Shown here piece by piece: positions 17,619-26,229 of a DNA stretch of 64,000 nucleotides (position 1 is the stretch's first letter; each line of letters begins with the position of its first letter). The DNA comes from CAYNLK01 sp964398055 (GTDB taxonomy: Bacteria; Chloroflexota; Anaerolineae; 4572-78; J111): NCBI GenBank assembly GCA_964398055.1, contig CAYNLK010000019.1, forward strand, positions 46,145-110,144, read 5' to 3'. Both the position numbers and the translations under genes were made by a program. A model generated the notes under the pieces. The model had not been told where the DNA came from. It did no database searches and saw only the letters and a program-made list of their open reading frames with translations.

Positions 17619-18446
17619 TCAATTCATAATCAGCGGTAACTTGTCGATGGGATACTGGCTGTTGAGATAAGCCGTATAGGCCCAGGCCACCCCACCCTGT
17701 CCCAGATCGACCATCACCCACGAGCCATCGGTGTTACGCCCCAGCAAACCAACCTGGGCGCCGTGCCATAGACGAGTGACAATTGGAAAGGTCAGGCCGG
17801 GACCTTCTCTGAAATTGAGCTGATATGTTTTAACATAGGCTACCGGCTGCGGCCCCGGCTGGGGGTCGAAGACCACGGGCAACTGGTTGAGGGGATACGT
17901 GGTGCTGATGTAAGGGGCAGAAACCCAGCCATTACGGTTGGCGTCGGCCAGATAGATTTGCAGCCACGAGCTGGCGGCGTTCCGCCCCACCAGCGTCACC
18001 CAGCTATTCCAGGTCAGCCGGTCAATGATCGGGTAGTTGTAGCCCGGTCCGTTGCGCACGTTCAAATTGGGCACGTTGACGTACCCCAGCGCCATGCCGC
18101 CGAGCGGCGGGGACGAGCCATCCACCACCGGCAGGTTGAACAGGTTGGCCGGGCTGTAGATGTAGGCTGCGGAAACCCAACCGGGGTTACCATCCGGCGA
18201 CTGAACTTGCAGCCAGGTGATCTCCTGATTGCGTCCCAGCAGTTTCAACGGCTGGTACGAATAAGCCACCCCAATGATGCTGTAGCTGGTGGCCGGGCCG
18301 GAACGGATGTTGAGCCGGTAGACGGTGGGATAACCAAGCGGTTCACCCCTCGCCAGGGCCGGTTGCGCCGGCAGCAGTAAGCTCACCGCCAGTAGAGCCA
18401 GCGTCACTACCAAAATTGCCTTCTTTGTCAAAATCTTGTTGTTCAT
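17619..18446 (-). CDS. Secreted protein with three SH3b domains
   Basis: 275 residues. A Sec signal peptide (1-32, cleavage after about ALA) is followed by three bacterial SH3 repeats at about 35-100, 120-185 and 205-270. Each has an LNIRSGP, LNVRNGP or LNFREGP strand, then LLGRN or LVGRN and a closing W-x-x-A-Y segment. SH3b domains bind cell-wall peptides or serve as spacers; there is no catalytic domain. The ribosome site GGGGG lies 8 bases before the ATG. The gene is the last of a minus-strand envelope block but is separated from the WG-repeat gene by 263 bases of repeats, so it may be transcribed separately. Confidence 0.9.
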   Translation of the reverse strand: MNNKILTKKAILVVTLALLAVSLLLPAQPALARGEPLGYPTVYRLNIRSGPATSYSIIGVAYSYQPLKLLGRNQEITWLQVQSPDGNPGWVSAAYIYSPANLFNLPVVDGSSPPLGGMALGYVNVPNLNVRNGPGYNYPIIDRLTWNSWVTLVGRNAASSWLQIYLADANRNGWVSAPYISTTYPLNQLPVVFDPQPGPQPVAYVKTYQLNFREGPGLTFPIVTRLWHGAQVGLLGRNTDGSWVMVDLGQGGVAWAYTAYLNSQYPIDKLPLIMN

Positions 18447-18470
18447 TGTATTTTCCCCCTAAATTCAATA

Positions 18471-18580
18471 GGGTGTGACCAAAATGAGTTTTAATGTAGG
18501 GGCGAATGGCATTCGCCCTGGTTGGTTGGCCCAATTTGGGCGTTCGCCGAACGCCCCTACAACTGAAATTGGTCACACCC
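18471..18580. mobile_element. 110-bp MITE-like inverted-repeat element, copy A
   Basis: The element begins GGGTGTGACC and ends GGTCACACCC, a perfect 10-bp terminal inverted repeat. Longer imperfect arms follow and include TGTAGGGGCG and its complement. It is identical over all 110 bases to the copy at 33226. It encodes nothing. The flanking 9-mers share only a central TTCAA, so no clean target duplication is seen here. Confidence 0.85.
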
Positions 18581-18591
18581 TTTTCAAATAG

Positions 18592-18705
18592 GCGATTGAA
18601 ATCGCTCCTCCAGGACCAAAGCCGGTCGTCCACCTGCGTGGACGGGTCTTTTTGTCCGCGGAGGCGGACATCACGGCGTAGCCCTCCAGATGCGGTTTCA
18701 ACCGC
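18592..18705. repeat. Four-hairpin palindromic cassette
   Basis: Four short perfect palindromes in a row: GCGATT-GA-AATCGC (18592-18605), GTCCAC-CTGC-GTGGAC (18628-18643), GTCCGC-GGAG-GCGGAC (18654-18669) and GCGGTT-TC-AACCGC (18692-18705). The outer and inner pairs resemble each other. It abuts the MITE and the 3' end of the WG-repeat gene. Confidence 0.7.
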
Positions 18706-18709
18706 TAAC

Positions 18710-21616
18710 TCAATAGGGCTTTGCCGGTCCCCAGATGAACTCACCCTGGCGGTTGATGTAACCATACTGGCCGTCCAGTTCCACCCGGGCCACGCCGTTG
18801 GCAAAGTTCTCGGCAAAACTGAACTGCGGCTCGATCACGAACTGGCCGGTTGAGTCGATGAAACCCCAACGGCCGTTGAGACTAACCGCGGCCAAACCTT
18901 CCGGGAAGGCCGGTTGGCCAAAGAAAAGCGTATTGTAACCGTCAAACTGCGGCTCGATGACCACGTTGCCGGCCCGGTCGATGAAGCCCCATTTGCCGTT
19001 GGCGTACACGGCGGCGTAACCATCGCTGCCAAAGGCATTGACCCCATCAAACTGCGGTTCAACGGCCATATTGCCGTCCAGTTCGACAAAACCCCATTTA
19101 CCCTCACGCAGCACCGCCGCCAGCCCGGCCGAAAAGTCAAAGGCCATCTCATACTGCGGCTCGATCACCAGCTGGCCGGTGGGGTCGATGAAGCCATATT
19201 TGTTATCGAGTTGCACCCAGGCCCGGCCCTGATTGAACAGGCCGGCCCCGCCAAACTGCGGCTCGATCACAATTTGCCCGGTTTTGTCCACAAAGCCAAA
19301 TTTGTTACCGATCTGGACCTGAGCCAGCCCCTCCCTGAAGTCAGAACTGTACAGGCCGGGTGACTCAAACAGGACCTGGCCGGTCTTATCAATATAGACA
19401 TTCTGCGAACCAAGCACCACCCGGGCTACGCCCGCCTCAAAGGGGAAGGCGCTATCGAACTGGGGTTCGATCACCATCTGGCCAGTCCGGTCGATGTAAC
19501 CGACCTTGCTGTTGACTCGCACCGGGGCTAAGCCGTTGTCGCCAAAGGCTTGAGCCTCGTCAAACTGGAAGGGAATCACTTCCTTGCCGGTCGGGTCGAT
19601 GAAACCCCATTGGCCGTTGCGCATCACGGCGGCCAATCCCTGCGAGAAGTTTGCGGCGGAGTCGTATTGTGGCTCGATGACCCACTGACCGGTGGGGTCG
19701 ATGTAGCCGAACTTGTAACCATCGGCTGTACCCTGGCCCACCACGGCCAACCCTTCGACAAAGGGAAAAACGCCGTCGAATTGAGGCTGGATCACAAAGT
19801 CACCGGCCTGATCGATGTAGCCGTAACGGTACACCCCCTCTTGCAGCAGGCCAACGATAGCCAACCCTGCCGAGAAAGGCTGAGCGTCGTTGAACTGCGG
19901 CTCGATGACCCACTCGCCAGTGGTATCAATGTAACCAAATTTGCCGGCCTGAAACACCACGGCCAGCCCTTCGGCAAAGTCATAGGCCCCCTCAAACTGG
20001 GGAGCAATGACGAACCGCCCTCTTCCATCAATGTAGCCAAAGCGAGGGTCGTCGTAGCTTTGCAGCGCCGCGGCCAGCCCGCCGGCAAAAGGACCGGCAA
20101 AGGCAAACTGCGGCTCGATGACCACTTGCCCATCGAGGTCGATATAGCCATAACCGGCCCCCAGCCGCACCGGGGCCAGGGCCACCAGGTTCGCTTCACC
20201 ATCGAGCGGAAAACGCTCCGCCTGCTCAAACTGCGGCTCGATCACCACCTGGCCGCCTGGCGCAAGATAACCGAACTTGCCATCTAACTGCATAACGGCC
20301 CGATTCTGGTGAAACTCACCAATCCAGTCGTATTGCGGTTCGATCAGGAGCTGCCCCTCGGCATCGATGAGACCCCACCGGCCAAACGTGGCCAGGTGGG
20401 CTACCCCATCACGAAAGTAAGGCGGCGCCTGAAACTGCGGCGGGATAACGAACTCACCGTCACGGTCGATGACGCCCCACCGCCCTGCCTGTAACACCGC
20501 GGTCACACCTTCGGTAAATGAACTGGTGCTGTCGTACTGCGGTGGGATAATCTCCTGGCCCGTCTCGTCCAGAAAGCCCCACTTGTCGCCGCGCTGAACC
20601 ATCGCCCGCCCCTCGATAAACCGTTCAGCGTAGTCGTACTGGGGCGGCGTCACCACTTGGCCGGTGGCATCGATGTAGCCGTACTTGCCGGCTTCATCGG
20701 TAATGACGAACAGGGGCGGTTCACTGCTGAGGCTGCCGCGCGGGTTCAGCGTGGCATAAACCGACTCGGCCCAAGCGGTCAAGCCGTCAATTTCAGCGGC
20801 GCTCCACTCTGTTGAACCGCGGCCATCAAAGTAGCTGTTATCCTGATACAGTTGAGCCTTGTCGTACAGCCAGGCGTCAAACTGCGTCCACGCCGCCGTA
20901 TCGACCCAGCCGCTGGCAAAATTCGCGGTGCTGCCGCCCCCCTGGCAGGCAGTCGAACCGGCCATCGCAGAACCGTGTACCAGCACAATGAGCAGCCGGC
21001 ATTGGCCGGGTTGGTCGGGCAACTCGCCTAACTGCCAGGCCAGAACCGTGCGCGTGGCGGCCCCAACCCGGCCGCCGGCCAGTTCGGCCTGGGTGAAGCG
21101 GGCCCAGGCAGTGATGGCTCGTTCCCAGGCCGGGCCGCCAATTTGGCCCTGCCCGTTGAAGATGATGCGCTCAACCGGTGTGTCCACCTGGAAGGCGGCA
21201 AAGCGAGCCAGCATTTCGGGCCATTCCTGGTTACGGAATTGGACCTCGGTCTGTTCGCCCTCACACGGGCCGATCAACGTCTTGCCACTATTGGTGATGG
21301 TCAGGCTATTGCAGGCGTCGCCGATTTCGCCAAACGGCAGCACCGTGCCAGACCACTGCAAGGCAATATCTTCGCTCTCAGCCGGGGTTACGGCCCCGGA
21401 GTCTGTTGAGGTTTCAGCGGTCGGTTGGTCAATAACCGGCGGCGCCGCCGGTGTATTTTCCGGGACTACTTCGGCAGCCGCGGTTGGCGGCGCTGCCGGT
21501 GGATCAGGTTGTGACGTCGCTGCGGAGCCACAGGCCAGGGCGAGGAGGGCCAACAAACCGAGCATCCCCCCGGCCAACGGCCTGTGGAGCTTTGAAATAA
21601 AACTATTTTGATTCAT
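18710..21616 (-). CDS. WG-repeat lipoprotein
   Basis: 968 residues. A lipoprotein signal with LALAC (Cys near 29) is followed by a Pro/Thr/Ala linker. A unique domain of about 200 residues comes next, with paired Cys (CNSLTI, GPCEGEQ, GQCRLLI, STACQGG). The rest is about 18 full and one terminal WG repeat, each near 35 residues of the form W/Y-G-F/Y-I-D-x-x-G-x-x-V-I-x-P-Q-F/Y. WG repeats build a beta structure at the cell surface; their ligand is unknown. The start lies 12 bases after the SDR stop, so the genes are probably co-transcribed. The last codons overlap a short repeat, TCAATAGGG. Confidence 0.9.
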   Translation of the reverse strand: MNQNSFISKLHRPLAGGMLGLLALLALACGSAATSQPDPPAAPPTAAAEVVPENTPAAPPVIDQPTAETSTDSGAVTPAESEDIALQWSGTVLPFGEIGDACNSLTITNSGKTLIGPCEGEQTEVQFRNQEWPEMLARFAAFQVDTPVERIIFNGQGQIGGPAWERAITAWARFTQAELAGGRVGAATRTVLAWQLGELPDQPGQCRLLIVLVHGSAMAGSTACQGGGSTANFASGWVDTAAWTQFDAWLYDKAQLYQDNSYFDGRGSTEWSAAEIDGLTAWAESVYATLNPRGSLSSEPPLFVITDEAGKYGYIDATGQVVTPPQYDYAERFIEGRAMVQRGDKWGFLDETGQEIIPPQYDSTSSFTEGVTAVLQAGRWGVIDRDGEFVIPPQFQAPPYFRDGVAHLATFGRWGLIDAEGQLLIEPQYDWIGEFHQNRAVMQLDGKFGYLAPGGQVVIEPQFEQAERFPLDGEANLVALAPVRLGAGYGYIDLDGQVVIEPQFAFAGPFAGGLAAALQSYDDPRFGYIDGRGRFVIAPQFEGAYDFAEGLAVVFQAGKFGYIDTTGEWVIEPQFNDAQPFSAGLAIVGLLQEGVYRYGYIDQAGDFVIQPQFDGVFPFVEGLAVVGQGTADGYKFGYIDPTGQWVIEPQYDSAANFSQGLAAVMRNGQWGFIDPTGKEVIPFQFDEAQAFGDNGLAPVRVNSKVGYIDRTGQMVIEPQFDSAFPFEAGVARVVLGSQNVYIDKTGQVLFESPGLYSSDFREGLAQVQIGNKFGFVDKTGQIVIEPQFGGAGLFNQGRAWVQLDNKYGFIDPTGQLVIEPQYEMAFDFSAGLAAVLREGKWGFVELDGNMAVEPQFDGVNAFGSDGYAAVYANGKWGFIDRAGNVVIEPQFDGYNTLFFGQPAFPEGLAAVSLNGRWGFIDSTGQFVIEPQFSFAENFANGVARVELDGQYGYINRQGEFIWGPAKPY

Positions 21617-21628
21617 CTTGAATTACAC

Positions 21629-22534
21629 TCACTCCCCAGAAGCAATATTCTCGGCAAAATATTTTCCCCAATTGGGTTGGCGGCCATCGATATCGGTGAA
21701 GCCGTACTCCTGGGCCAACCCCCACGAGCTAAGCACCTGACCTGACCTGGCCGCCACATTGGGATCGGCTGCCAGGGCCGCAATCGCTCGCCCGATGAAG
21801 AAAGGCGTTTCAGAGGCGATGAAGTGGGGCTCCTTTTTGGCCCCGTCCGGCCAATTGGCCTCGGTTACGCCAAAGTGTTCCAGCATGGCCTCTGAGCGCA
21901 AAAAGCCGGGTGTAACCGCCACCGCGGTGACGTTGTGCGGCCGCAACTCCTCGGCCATAGCATAGGCCAGGCGGATCACCGACATCTTGACCAGATCGTA
22001 GAAAAGGTTGCCGCGGTAGGCGGCCGTGTCGCCATCGGTGATTTCGACAATCAAGCCCTGTCCCCGCTCGACCAGGAGGGGCGCGCCGTAGCGGTTGGTA
22101 ATGAGGTGGGTGTGGACGCCGCGCTGCAACATCAACAGCCCTGCCTCGACTGAAAGTTCCCAAAACGGTTTGCCCCATTCGGTCAGGTCATCACCGCCCC
22201 AGATATCGTTGACCAAAATATCGAGCCGGCCTTGCTCGGTCTGCACCTGCTCGAACAGAGTCTTGACCTCAGCCTCGACGGTATGGTCTACCCTGACCGG
22301 GATGCCCAGGCCGCCGTAAGCAGTGACCATTTCGGCGCTCTCTTCGATTGTTTCGGGCCGGCGCTGCAAATCGAACGGGGAAGCGGCCTGCTTGGCGCGG
22401 GCGCGATTGGCCCGGCTGCTCCGCCCGGTACAGTAGACGGTGGCGCCGGCCTCGCCCAGCATACAGGCGATCCCCCGGCCGGCCCCCCGCGTGGCCCCGG
22501 CCACCACGGCAACTTGACCTTTTAATGGCTGCAT
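21629..22534 (-). CDS. SDR-family oxidoreductase
   Basis: 301 residues from the ATG at 22534. A longer in-frame start at 22588 would overlap the cytochrome gene and add 18 residues before the conserved beta strand, so I prefer the short form. The nucleotide motif is GATRGAGRG (13-21), with NDIWGG at 109-114 and Tyr179-x3-Lys183 as the catalytic pair. The usual catalytic Ser position appears to be Thr166 or Asp167 (EITDGD). The pattern is close to DHRS1-like dehydrogenases. The substrate is unknown. It sits 5 bases after the cytochrome c gene, so the two are probably expressed together. Confidence 0.88.
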   Translation of the reverse strand: MQPLKGQVAVVAGATRGAGRGIACMLGEAGATVYCTGRSSRANRARAKQAASPFDLQRRPETIEESAEMVTAYGGLGIPVRVDHTVEAEVKTLFEQVQTEQGRLDILVNDIWGGDDLTEWGKPFWELSVEAGLLMLQRGVHTHLITNRYGAPLLVERGQGLIVEITDGDTAAYRGNLFYDLVKMSVIRLAYAMAEELRPHNVTAVAVTPGFLRSEAMLEHFGVTEANWPDGAKKEPHFIASETPFFIGRAIAALAADPNVAARSGQVLSSWGLAQEYGFTDIDGRQPNWGKYFAENIASGE

Positions 22535-22539
22535 CGGCG

Positions 22540-23448
22540 CTACCGGTTGCCATAGGGTTTGGCAGGCAAAGTTTCCAGGTAGAGCCACAAGGCCGCCAGC
22601 TCAGTGTCGGTCATCTGGCTGAAGGCCGGCCAGGGCATCGCAACCGGATTAATGCCTGTTCCATCCGGGCGTCTGCCTTCGCGCATTACCCGCACAAAAT
22701 CGGTCTGCTGCCAGCCGGCTAAACCCGTTTCCGCATCGGGGGTCAGGTTGGCCGGATAGGGCGGTTCGGCCGGGACGCCCGGAATCGGCCCGCCGGACAG
22801 GCCGGCCCCGTGGCAGCCGGTGCAGGATTGGGCCAGATAGGCCCCATACTCGACTGTTTCACTGCTGGCAATAACCACCGGTCGGGGTGCGTTGTGATCG
22901 ATTTCTTCAGCCGGCAAGAGAGGCAGCTGGTTAGCTACAGTCAGCGCCCGGCCGAGCAGGCCAAGCTGGTTGGGCGGCAGCTCGTTATCGACCGGCGGCA
23001 GGCTCTTGATGTAGGCAATCACCGCGCCCAGGTCGGCGTCATTCAGGCCGTTGTATTCTTGCGAAGGCATCACCTGCAGCGGCAGGCCATCCGGGCCAAC
23101 GCCGTGGAGAATAGCCCGCACCCAGTCAAGATCGGTGTAACCCTGGGCCACGCCGCCACGCCCACCGGTGAGATTGGAGGCGGCAATCCGGCCCAGGGCC
23201 GGATCATCGATAAAGACCGAGCCGCGGCCATCTTCTTTATGGCAATCCACGCAGCCCCTGAAAGTGAAGATACGCTTACCTTCGGCCAGGGAAGCGGCAT
23301 CGGTCGGAATGGCTACGGCCGCGGGTTGGATATCGTAATGTTTATTGATCCGCTGGTTACTCAGGAAGTACACCCCCGCCAGCGCCAGAACAACCAGGCC
23401 CACCAGACCGGCCAGAACAATCCCAATCCATTTCATTACTTTTTGCAT
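22540..23448 (-). CDS. Membrane-anchored di-heme cytochrome c
   Basis: 302 residues. An N-terminal hydrophobic helix (7-28) anchors the protein outside the membrane. Two cytochrome c domains follow, with heme sites CVDCH (66-70) and CTGCH (209-213). Likely axial Met residues are Met128 (QVMPSQ) and the Met in NPVAMPWP. The layout resembles the cytochrome subunits of membrane alcohol or aldehyde dehydrogenases and other electron shuttles. A dehydrogenase partner could be the SDR gene just downstream, but SDRs normally use NAD(P), so this is weak. GAGGAG lies 8 bases before the ATG. Maturation would need ResB, which is encoded in the window. Confidence 0.92.
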   Translation of the reverse strand: MQKVMKWIGIVLAGLVGLVVLALAGVYFLSNQRINKHYDIQPAAVAIPTDAASLAEGKRIFTFRGCVDCHKEDGRGSVFIDDPALGRIAASNLTGGRGGVAQGYTDLDWVRAILHGVGPDGLPLQVMPSQEYNGLNDADLGAVIAYIKSLPPVDNELPPNQLGLLGRALTVANQLPLLPAEEIDHNAPRPVVIASSETVEYGAYLAQSCTGCHGAGLSGGPIPGVPAEPPYPANLTPDAETGLAGWQQTDFVRVMREGRRPDGTGINPVAMPWPAFSQMTDTELAALWLYLETLPAKPYGNR

Positions 23449-23488
23449 CGGTTAATCTCCTCTAATCTTCTCACCTCTAAGGATAGGG

Positions 23489-23530
23489 CCTGTCTTTAGG
23501 ACAGGCTGGGGGGTGCCCCCCGTTCCCCCC
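23489..23530. repeat. Hairpin and decayed C/G-run repeat
   Basis: CCTGTC (23489-23494) pairs with GACAGG (23500-23505), followed by G-run and C-run segments that resemble the palindromes inside the macroglobulin gene. It lies in the 109-base gap between the lipoprotein and cytochrome c genes. Confidence 0.45.
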
Positions 23531-23557
23531 TGTGCTTTCCAAAATTTGGGACGCCCC

Positions 23558-24937
23558 CTAAGGGTAGACCTGGAACGGCTTATACACCGCCCCATCGCCG
23601 CGCACGCCGACTGCCCACGATTGGTTGGGGGCCATAGTGACCTCATCATTGGCCGCGCCGCCGGGAATACTGATGGTGAAGGTATAACGGCCGGCGTCCA
23701 GATCGATCGGCACCTCGGCGTTGATGGCAATTTTGTGCTCGGAATTATTAATGGTGAAGACCAGCTCGTGGTTATACTCGTTGAAGACGTAGAGGCGCGA
23801 CCGGCCCGGCTGAGGGGCATACTGATTGTTCGCCGGCGCCGGTGTCGGCGTGGGTGGGGCAGTGGTAGGTCGAGGAGCGGTCGGCGTGGCCGACGCGGTC
23901 GTCGCGACCAGGGCGGCGTCGGGATCGACGGCGTAGCTGGCGATGATCTCGTCCCAGGTTGGCTGCAATTCGTTGAAAACCGGGGTGTCGAACAGCAGCA
24001 CAAAGACGATGGTGTTGCGCTGCTCAAAGAAAAAGTCGAGGTCGCCGCTGCCGTCGGCGGTAGAGTAACTCAGGGCCACATAGATACTATCATCCGGCTG
24101 AACGTTTTGCTCGATAATCTGGTAATCCTCAGCAAAACTCAAATATTCTTCGATAAACACGTCGATATATTGCTGCATCTGCCTCTGGCTGTAGACGATC
24201 TCGCCATCGGTGAAGACCGCCCCAACGTAAGATTGGCCGTCGCCGATGGTGGCGCTGCTTTCGTCTTCGCTGGTCACGGTCCAACCTTCGGGTATGGCAA
24301 AGGTGAACGCCCCCGAGGGATGGACGTACGGCTCGTCTTGGAAAGGTAAAGGCTCATACTCAGGCGTTTCTTCCTCAGGCGTAGCCGTTTCTTTGGTCTG
24401 ACTGCCAAAAGCCAGCGAGTCGCCGGCGGTACTGACCGGGGTATTGGTTGGTTCAGGGGTAACGGTAGGGGCCGGCGTTGGCGTAGCGGTTGGCTCAAGA
24501 GTCGGGGTCGGGGTGGGGGTGGGGGCCTGAGCAGCCACGTCGCCTTCAACCGTAAACGTCAAGGTCCGGTCCAACTTCTCGTTCAGGTACAAGTCGACTT
24601 TATAGTTCCCGGTCGGCCACAGGTTTTCATTAGTCAGGTCAAAATGAAGGCTGCCGTCGCCGGAGATGAGGCTGGTCTCGCCGATCAGGAAATCAGGCTC
24701 AAGGCCGTCGGCTTCAACCGCGGTCCAGACGGCCTTGACGGTGGTGTCGTCCGGCGCGTTGCGCAGCTCTACCACGGCATAGATATTCTCATCCTGGGCA
24801 AAGACGGTGGTCGGATTGAGGCCGTCCGGGTCTTTGGCCAGTTCGGCCTGGGAGATATTGGCCGTGCTGAAGTTGAAGCCGCAGGCCAACAGGGTAAGCC
24901 AAAAAATGGTCAGGGCAAAGAATAACGGTTTTTTCAC
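23558..24937 (-). CDS. Pro/Thr-linked lipoprotein of unknown function
   Basis: 459 residues. A lipoprotein signal ends in LTLLAC (Cys19). Residues about 25-130 look like a beta-sandwich, a Pro/Thr-rich linker runs to about 165, and a mixed domain at about 190-345 contains the segment FTFAIPEGWTV seen in PsbP/DUF1795-like folds. A second Pro/Thr linker leads to a C-terminal beta domain (about 385-459). The start is GTG at 24937 with GGAG 8 bases upstream. It follows the 56-residue peptide gene by 34 bases and probably shares its SARP-type promoter. I do not recognise a function; ligand binding on the cell surface is the most that can be said. Confidence 0.8.
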   Translation of the reverse strand: MKKPLFFALTIFWLTLLACGFNFSTANISQAELAKDPDGLNPTTVFAQDENIYAVVELRNAPDDTTVKAVWTAVEADGLEPDFLIGETSLISGDGSLHFDLTNENLWPTGNYKVDLYLNEKLDRTLTFTVEGDVAAQAPTPTPTPTLEPTATPTPAPTVTPEPTNTPVSTAGDSLAFGSQTKETATPEEETPEYEPLPFQDEPYVHPSGAFTFAIPEGWTVTSEDESSATIGDGQSYVGAVFTDGEIVYSQRQMQQYIDVFIEEYLSFAEDYQIIEQNVQPDDSIYVALSYSTADGSGDLDFFFEQRNTIVFVLLFDTPVFNELQPTWDEIIASYAVDPDAALVATTASATPTAPRPTTAPPTPTPAPANNQYAPQPGRSRLYVFNEYNHELVFTINNSEHKIAINAEVPIDLDAGRYTFTISIPGGAANDEVTMAPNQSWAVGVRGDGAVYKPFQVYP

Positions 24938-24971
24938 GGGTAGTCTCCTTCAATTTGAAAAATGGCGGCCA

Positions 24972-25142
24972 TCAACCGGCCAGATCAAGCGCTCTTTGGA
25001 TTTCTTGAGTTGTTGCTCTTGGCCTAAAAGTCGGCTTGTAACTCTCCCGTATGGGCTTGTCGGCCTTACTTTCCGGCGATGGCAAAACCCTCTGTTCAAT
25101 TTTCTTGATGATAGAGCGGGCAAAATGTTTGGTCTGCTGCAT
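24972..25142 (-). CDS. Small basic peptide, 56 residues
   Basis: The frame is open further upstream, but the ATG at 25142 is favoured: GAGGGGGG lies 8 bases before it, and a SARP-type promoter lies about 50 bases upstream. The peptide is rich in Lys, Arg and Pro, has an N-terminal amphipathic segment (KHFARSIIKKIEQ) and no membrane helix or signal. I know no family. The transcript would continue into the lipoprotein gene. It may be a leader peptide or a small regulatory protein. Confidence 0.5.
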   Translation of the reverse strand: MQQTKHFARSIIKKIEQRVLPSPESKADKPIRESYKPTFRPRATTQEIQRALDLAG

Positions 25143-25193
25143 AGGGTATTCCCCCCTCAAGGAATATTTGGGCCATACCTTTATTCTTTTCTC

Positions 25194-25237
25194 AGTGTAA
25201 CCGGAAACCGTTCCCTCATCGTTACGAGAACCGTTAC
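25194..25237 (-). promoter_or_regulatory. SARP-type promoter with direct repeats, second copy
   Basis: On the minus strand GTAACGG (25231-25237), GTAACGA (25219-25225) and GGAACGG (25208-25214) recur at 12 and 11 bp. Exactly 8 bases separate the last from TACACT (25194-25199), a good -10 box. A weaker fourth unit may lie at 25242-25248. Heptamers and geometry match the promoter at 14214. It points at the 56-residue peptide and the envelope genes after it. Confidence 0.65.
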
Positions 25238-25269
25238 GGCAACGTGGTTTTACTGATGATGAAACGTTT

Positions 25270-25304
25270 CTAAAACCAAAACCCCACCGGGATTCGGCGG
25301 GGTT
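25270..25304 (-). terminator. Intrinsic terminator after the SWIM gene
   Basis: In the minus-strand transcript AACCCCGCCG pairs with CGGTGGGGTT (one G-U pair, 5-base loop; 25280-25304), then a U-rich tail TTGGTTTT follows. It lies 38 bases after the stop of the SWIM gene. Confidence 0.75.
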
Positions 25305-25341
25305 GTGGGAAGTAATATGAACATTAGCCGAATTTTTTCGC

Positions 25342-26229
25342 TCAAGATGTGGCCCCGGCCACGGCATCGACATCGCCCCCATAGGCGGTGAGTTGGGCTT
25401 GCTCGGTAATGGTCCGGTAGACCGGGCCGAGAAGACAACTCAGATCATCATCAACTAAAAACGATGGCTGGCCCAGCCGTTTCAGGATTGGCAGCTCGAC
25501 CTGGGGCGGTTTGAGCGAGGTTTTGATCGGTTCCAGCCGCGCCGGCGTTCCCCAGAAATCGGCCAGCGCATCGGTCAGAGGCGCAGCCGGCTCGTCGGCC
25601 TCTTCGGCCAAATCCTCGGCCAGGCCCCCGGCCCGGCAAGCCCGCAGGTCGGCCATGATCTGCTCCTGGCTGCGTCCCCGCAGGCGAAAGAGTAGAAAGG
25701 GGTCTTCGTCAAACTGCTCGGCCAGGATGTAATGGACCGCGGCCACGTGTTTGCAGGGGTTGGCCCAGTCCGGGCAGGAGCAGTCGGTGTGCAGTTGGGC
25801 CGATTTGTCGGGGAACAGGCTGACCCCGGCCGCGGTGAAGATTTGCTCGATATCGGGCGGCATTTCGCCGGCCAACAACTGCACGGTGAAGATCGCCTGG
25901 TCGGCCAGGGTTTCCAGCACCCTGGCCCACTGTGGGTCGGTCAGCGGGTCAACCTTCAGGCTGACTTTGTAGGGCGTGCGGCGTGAGCCTTGAACCCTGG
26001 CCTCAACCCCGCCGGCCACTTCCTTGATCGAGATCACCTGGCCGGCGCGGGCATACCGGCGACCCCGTCCCAACCGCCCGGCGTCGACCAGCCGCTCCAT
26101 CGCCTTGATCCAGCGGGTGGCCCACCAATTCTTGGCAAAAGCGCCCCGTTGGCTGCGGGCCTTGATCCCCTCCCTGGTTTCACGAGGACGGCTGGGTTCA
26201 AAAAAGCGATAATAATCGTAACGGCTCAT
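25342..26229 (-). CDS. SWIM zinc-finger protein
   Basis: 295 residues. The SWIM motif is Cys150-x-Cys152-x6-Cys159-x-His161 (CSCPDWANPCKH). The N-terminal half is basic and begins with a Tyr-rich segment, then FAKNWWATRWIKAMERL, a common opening of SWIM partners of SNF2 helicases. The start ATG overlaps the stop of the SNF2 gene by one base (TAATG), so the two are translationally coupled. SWIM fingers bind DNA or proteins; the pair probably acts together on DNA in repair or remodelling. The C-terminal 100 residues are acidic and then variable. Confidence 0.92.
   Translation of the reverse strand: MSRYDYYRFFEPSRPRETREGIKARSQRGAFAKNWWATRWIKAMERLVDAGRLGRGRRYARAGQVISIKEVAGGVEARVQGSRRTPYKVSLKVDPLTDPQWARVLETLADQAIFTVQLLAGEMPPDIEQIFTAAGVSLFPDKSAQLHTDCSCPDWANPCKHVAAVHYILAEQFDEDPFLLFRLRGRSQEQIMADLRACRAGGLAEDLAEEADEPAAPLTDALADFWGTPARLEPIKTSLKPPQVELPILKRLGQPSFLVDDDLSCLLGPVYRTITEQAQLTAYGGDVDAVAGATS

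Noticed and set aside
24807..25256. 149-residue plus-strand frame
   Set aside because: It crosses the lipoprotein start, the small peptide and the SARP-type promoter on the opposite strand.
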